Of a stretch of DNA of 26,015 nucleotides, positions 23,907 through 26,015 are shown piece by piece. Positions within the stretch are counted from its first letter, which is position 1. Each line of letters starts with the position of its first letter. The DNA is from an uncultured Bacteroidota bacterium (GTDB lineage Bacteria > Bacteroidota > Bacteroidia > NS11-12g > UBA955). The stretch is from NCBI GenBank assembly GCA_903879775.1, contig CAIRMY010000352.1, positions 1 through 26,015 on the forward strand, given 5' to 3'. The notes beneath the pieces are model-generated. The model was not told the origin of the DNA. It saw only the letters and a list, made by a program, of their open reading frames with translations, and made no database searches. The position numbers and the translations under genes are program-made.

Positions 23907-25481
23907 TTACTTCATTTGACTCGCCATTTCAAGGGCGTTTTTAGCGTTAATCAATCCGCCAGAAACTGAAATATCTTTGAAGTTTACCTTGTCTTTTTTA
24001 GTACCAGGCAAAATCACTTTCTTGTCTACTTTCACAGAAGATTCCATCAAAATTTGCTTCAATTGAACCGCTGTTAAATTTGGAAAACGACTCCAAACCA
24101 ATGCAGCAACACCCGCAGCAGCAGGCGCAGCCATACTTGTTCCGTTGAAATATGCATATTTATCGCCAGGAATTGTGCTGTAAATGTCTTGACCAGGAGA
24201 AAATAGATCTACATTGTTTTTACCGTAATTACTGAAGCTTGTTGCCAACATTTTTCTCTTTGGTTGACTTGCGCCAATTTCAATCCAGTTTGCAGCAAAT
24301 TTTTGACCGCCCCACAATGAATCGTTCGGGTAATTCGATTCGAAATCGTTGTTTTCGCCATCGTTACCCGCCGCATGAACCAACAATACGTTTTTAGATT
24401 CAGCATAAGCCACTGCGCTATCTACAATGTTTTTATCCCAGCTAAATGCTTTTCCAAAACTCATATTGATAATTTGAGCGCCATTGTCAACCGCATAACG
24501 AATGCCATTTGCAACGTCTTTATCGCGTTCGTCGCCATCAGGCACCACACGTACAACCATAATTTTCACGTTATCGGCAATACCATTCATCCCAATATTA
24601 TTGTTGCGAGTTCCCGCAATGATCCCTGCAACGTGGGTTCCGTGAGACGCATCAGGACCAACAACGTTGTTGTTACCATAATAGCGTTCAGAAGAATTTG
24701 CATAGTTATCGCCAACGATTTTACGAGAATCGAAATCAGGATTGTTTTGGAAATTTGCTCTTACGTCAACTTGTTGAAATTGTTCAGCAATTTCACTGTA
24801 CAAATTGGCAAAATCCCTTTTATTTTCTTTGGTCATGATTTCAATAATTTTGCCTTTGATCATGTTTAAAACCATGTCATTGCTTTTCATCGCTTCAATT
24901 TCAGCCGTAGTTGGGTTGTCTTTGCCAGTGCCTTTTTTTATGCCATTCAATGCATCGTACACAGGTTTTAATTGTTTGTAAATGTTGCCATAAGCTTCAC
25001 GTTCTTGGTTGATTTCCATTTTCCACATTTGATATTTATTGTACTCTGGATTATCGCCATTTACGTCTTCAGGTTTAACATCTTTGTATTTATCGTCGAG
25101 TTTTTTGAAAAGTCTCACTTTTTCAAGATTGTCGGCACCAACCATTGAACCATCGGCACCGCCAATGAAATTCCAACCGTTGATATCATCGACATAACCG
25201 TTTTTATCGTCGTCAATTCCATTGCCGGCAATTTCTTTCGAGTTCACCCAAATCACATCTTTCAAATCAACGTGATTCACATCTGTACCACCATCAATTA
25301 CAGCAACTACTACTGTTTTTGAGGGAAGTTTACCTTGCGGAGAATTGTATGCATCATTCACCGAAATTCCCATGTTTTTCTTACATGGTTCTCCAAAAAA
25401 CCAATCTTGTGCTGGTTTCTTTTGTGCCCACAAATTGCCAATGGCAAATGCAGAAACGATTAATATATTGTATTTTCTCAT
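23907..25481 (-). CDS. Secreted S8 (subtilisin-like) serine protease with a long insertion
   Basis: This 524-residue protein has a signal peptide (MRKYNILIVSAFAIGNLWAQ). The catalytic triad is intact: D63 (VAVIDGGTDVNH), H280 (DASHGTHVAGIIAG) and S449 (FNGTSMAAPAAAGVAAL), with oxyanion N373 (HAAGND). GNGIDDDKNGYVDDINGWNF after the Asp looks calcium-binding. Between Asp and His there are 217 residues, far more than in subtilisin. The extra part (about 110-265) is helical and charged, a form seen in Bacteroidota S8 peptidases. There is no C-terminal sorting domain, so it is likely periplasmic or surface-bound. It begins 3 bp after the methyltransferase stop, so the two are probably co-transcribed. 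Confidence 0.94.
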   Translation of the reverse strand: MRKYNILIVSAFAIGNLWAQKKPAQDWFFGEPCKKNMGISVNDAYNSPQGKLPSKTVVVAVIDGGTDVNHVDLKDVIWVNSKEIAGNGIDDDKNGYVDDINGWNFIGGADGSMVGADNLEKVRLFKKLDDKYKDVKPEDVNGDNPEYNKYQMWKMEINQEREAYGNIYKQLKPVYDALNGIKKGTGKDNPTTAEIEAMKSNDMVLNMIKGKIIEIMTKENKRDFANLYSEIAEQFQQVDVRANFQNNPDFDSRKIVGDNYANSSERYYGNNNVVGPDASHGTHVAGIIAGTRNNNIGMNGIADNVKIMVVRVVPDGDERDKDVANGIRYAVDNGAQIINMSFGKAFSWDKNIVDSAVAYAESKNVLLVHAAGNDGENNDFESNYPNDSLWGGQKFAANWIEIGASQPKRKMLATSFSNYGKNNVDLFSPGQDIYSTIPGDKYAYFNGTSMAAPAAAGVAALVWSRFPNLTAVQLKQILMESSVKVDKKVILPGTKKDKVNFKDISVSGGLINAKNALEMASQMK

Positions 25482-25484
25482 AAA

Positions 25485-26015
25485 TTATTTCTTTTTACAA
25501 AACACCATAATGCTCACTGCTTTAAATGGTATTTTTGTTGTGTCGGAATTAAAAATGTATTTTCTTAAAAACTGTTGTAAAGGTTTCCATTTTACAACAT
25601 CCATTGGTGCCATTACATAGTGCATTTCTAGGACTTCAAATCCTGAATCTTCCATCAGTTTCTTGATTCTTCCTTTGGTATAAATTCTAGCAAGAGCCCA
25701 ACGCTCATGCAAAAATTTAGGGAGCCAAGAAAACAAAGGAACCCTGTTCCAAGGCAATAAAGGCAAACTTGCACCATGTGTTTCAAAAATCCACCATTTA
25801 TTCGGAACCGAAATTGCACACAAAGCGCCCGATCTAACCGATTCTGCATAGTTCTTAACGCCAACCTCTTCCGGCAAATGTTCTATCACCTCAAAACTTA
25901 ACAAACGGTCGCAAACAGGTGTAAATCCCTTCGACATAATGTCCCAAACCAAGAACTCCGAATTGCCAACTTGCAAATCTGACTTTAATTCGTTATATTC
26001 ATGTTGGTGCACTTC
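25485..26015 (-). CDS. Class I SAM-dependent methyltransferase (partial, N-terminus off window)
   Basis: The frame continues to the right edge, so the start is missing; a GTG at 26012 is only an internal codon. The visible 177 codons hold the second half of a methyltransferase fold: DRLLSFEVIEHLPEE (motif II/III region with the EVIEHL signature), the CAISVPNKWW strand, then a long C-terminal part (WALARIYTKGRIKKLMEDSGFEVLEMHYVM). The glycine-rich SAM motif lies beyond the window. The EVIEHL/PNK pattern is of the UbiG-like or Methyltransf_11/23 group. Substrate unknown. The stop is 3 bp before the S8 protease ATG. Confidence 0.82.
   Translation of the reverse strand, partial: EVHQHEYNELKSDLQVGNSEFLVWDIMSKGFTPVCDRLLSFEVIEHLPEEVGVKNYAESVRSGALCAISVPNKWWIFETHGASLPLLPWNRVPLFSWLPKFLHERWALARIYTKGRIKKLMEDSGFEVLEMHYVMAPMDVVKWKPLQQFLRKYIFNSDTTKIPFKAVSIMVFCKKK

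Noticed and set aside
24375..24869. A 164-codon plus-strand frame antisense to the S8 protease
   Set aside because: It covers the conserved His-to-Ser part of the protease. Its composition (Ile/Asn/Val-rich) reflects the opposite strand, and no domain is recognisable.

Overview
This window is chromosomal DNA from a member of the Bacteroidota, probably not Bacteroides itself. Several things point there. The DNA is AT-rich. Ribosome-binding sites of the Shine-Dalgarno kind are not visible. Promoters look like the Bacteroidota -33 TTG / -7 TAnnTTTG type. There is a LamG protein with GCDS-type repeats, a GIN-domain lipoprotein, a DUF983 protein, and a cytochrome oxidase cluster in the order typical of the phylum. 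Almost every gene has a recognisable family, and I see no insertion sequence, prophage, CRISPR array or other accessory island.

Layout. 1-1034 (minus) is the N-terminal part of a secreted LamG protein that runs off the left edge. 1286-4156 (minus) is gcvP, with a terminator behind it. radC (minus) and recA (plus) diverge from a short intergenic region that holds a perfect inverted repeat over the recA promoter. A long bidirectional terminator (6071-6125) separates recA from an 11-gene minus-strand operon (15059 down to 6132). That operon reads ctaC, ctaD, ctaA, ctaB, two subunit III genes, subunit IV, SCO, a DUF420/CtaM-like gene, a small secreted CPMC protein and DUF983. Together these encode an aa3-type cytochrome oxidase plus heme A synthesis and copper/assembly factors.

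Upstream of the oxidase operon, on the same strand, are rsmA (ksgA), an HD-domain phosphohydrolase and a TPR-like secreted protein. A GIN-domain lipoprotein and a rhomboid protease diverge from them on the plus strand. Then come a tRNA-Leu(GAG) with its own promoter and terminator, a small outer-membrane beta-barrel protein, an XRE regulator with a likely autoregulatory operator, and queA. 3-hydroxybutyryl-CoA dehydrogenase diverges from queA through overlapping promoters. A Maf nucleotide pyrophosphatase follows, then a convergent S8 protease and a partial methyltransferase at the right edge.

The most interesting items are: the uncharacterised Cys-motif tail of the oxidase operon (DUF420, CPMC, DUF983); a long charged insertion in the CuA domain of CtaC; several genes whose -7 box sits so close to the ATG that the mRNA should be leaderless; divergent queA/hbd promoters sharing a TTGTCAA core; the inverted repeat at recA; and signature-residue changes in QueA. 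I found no clear-cut new multi-gene system. The oxidase-operon tail is the nearest candidate.
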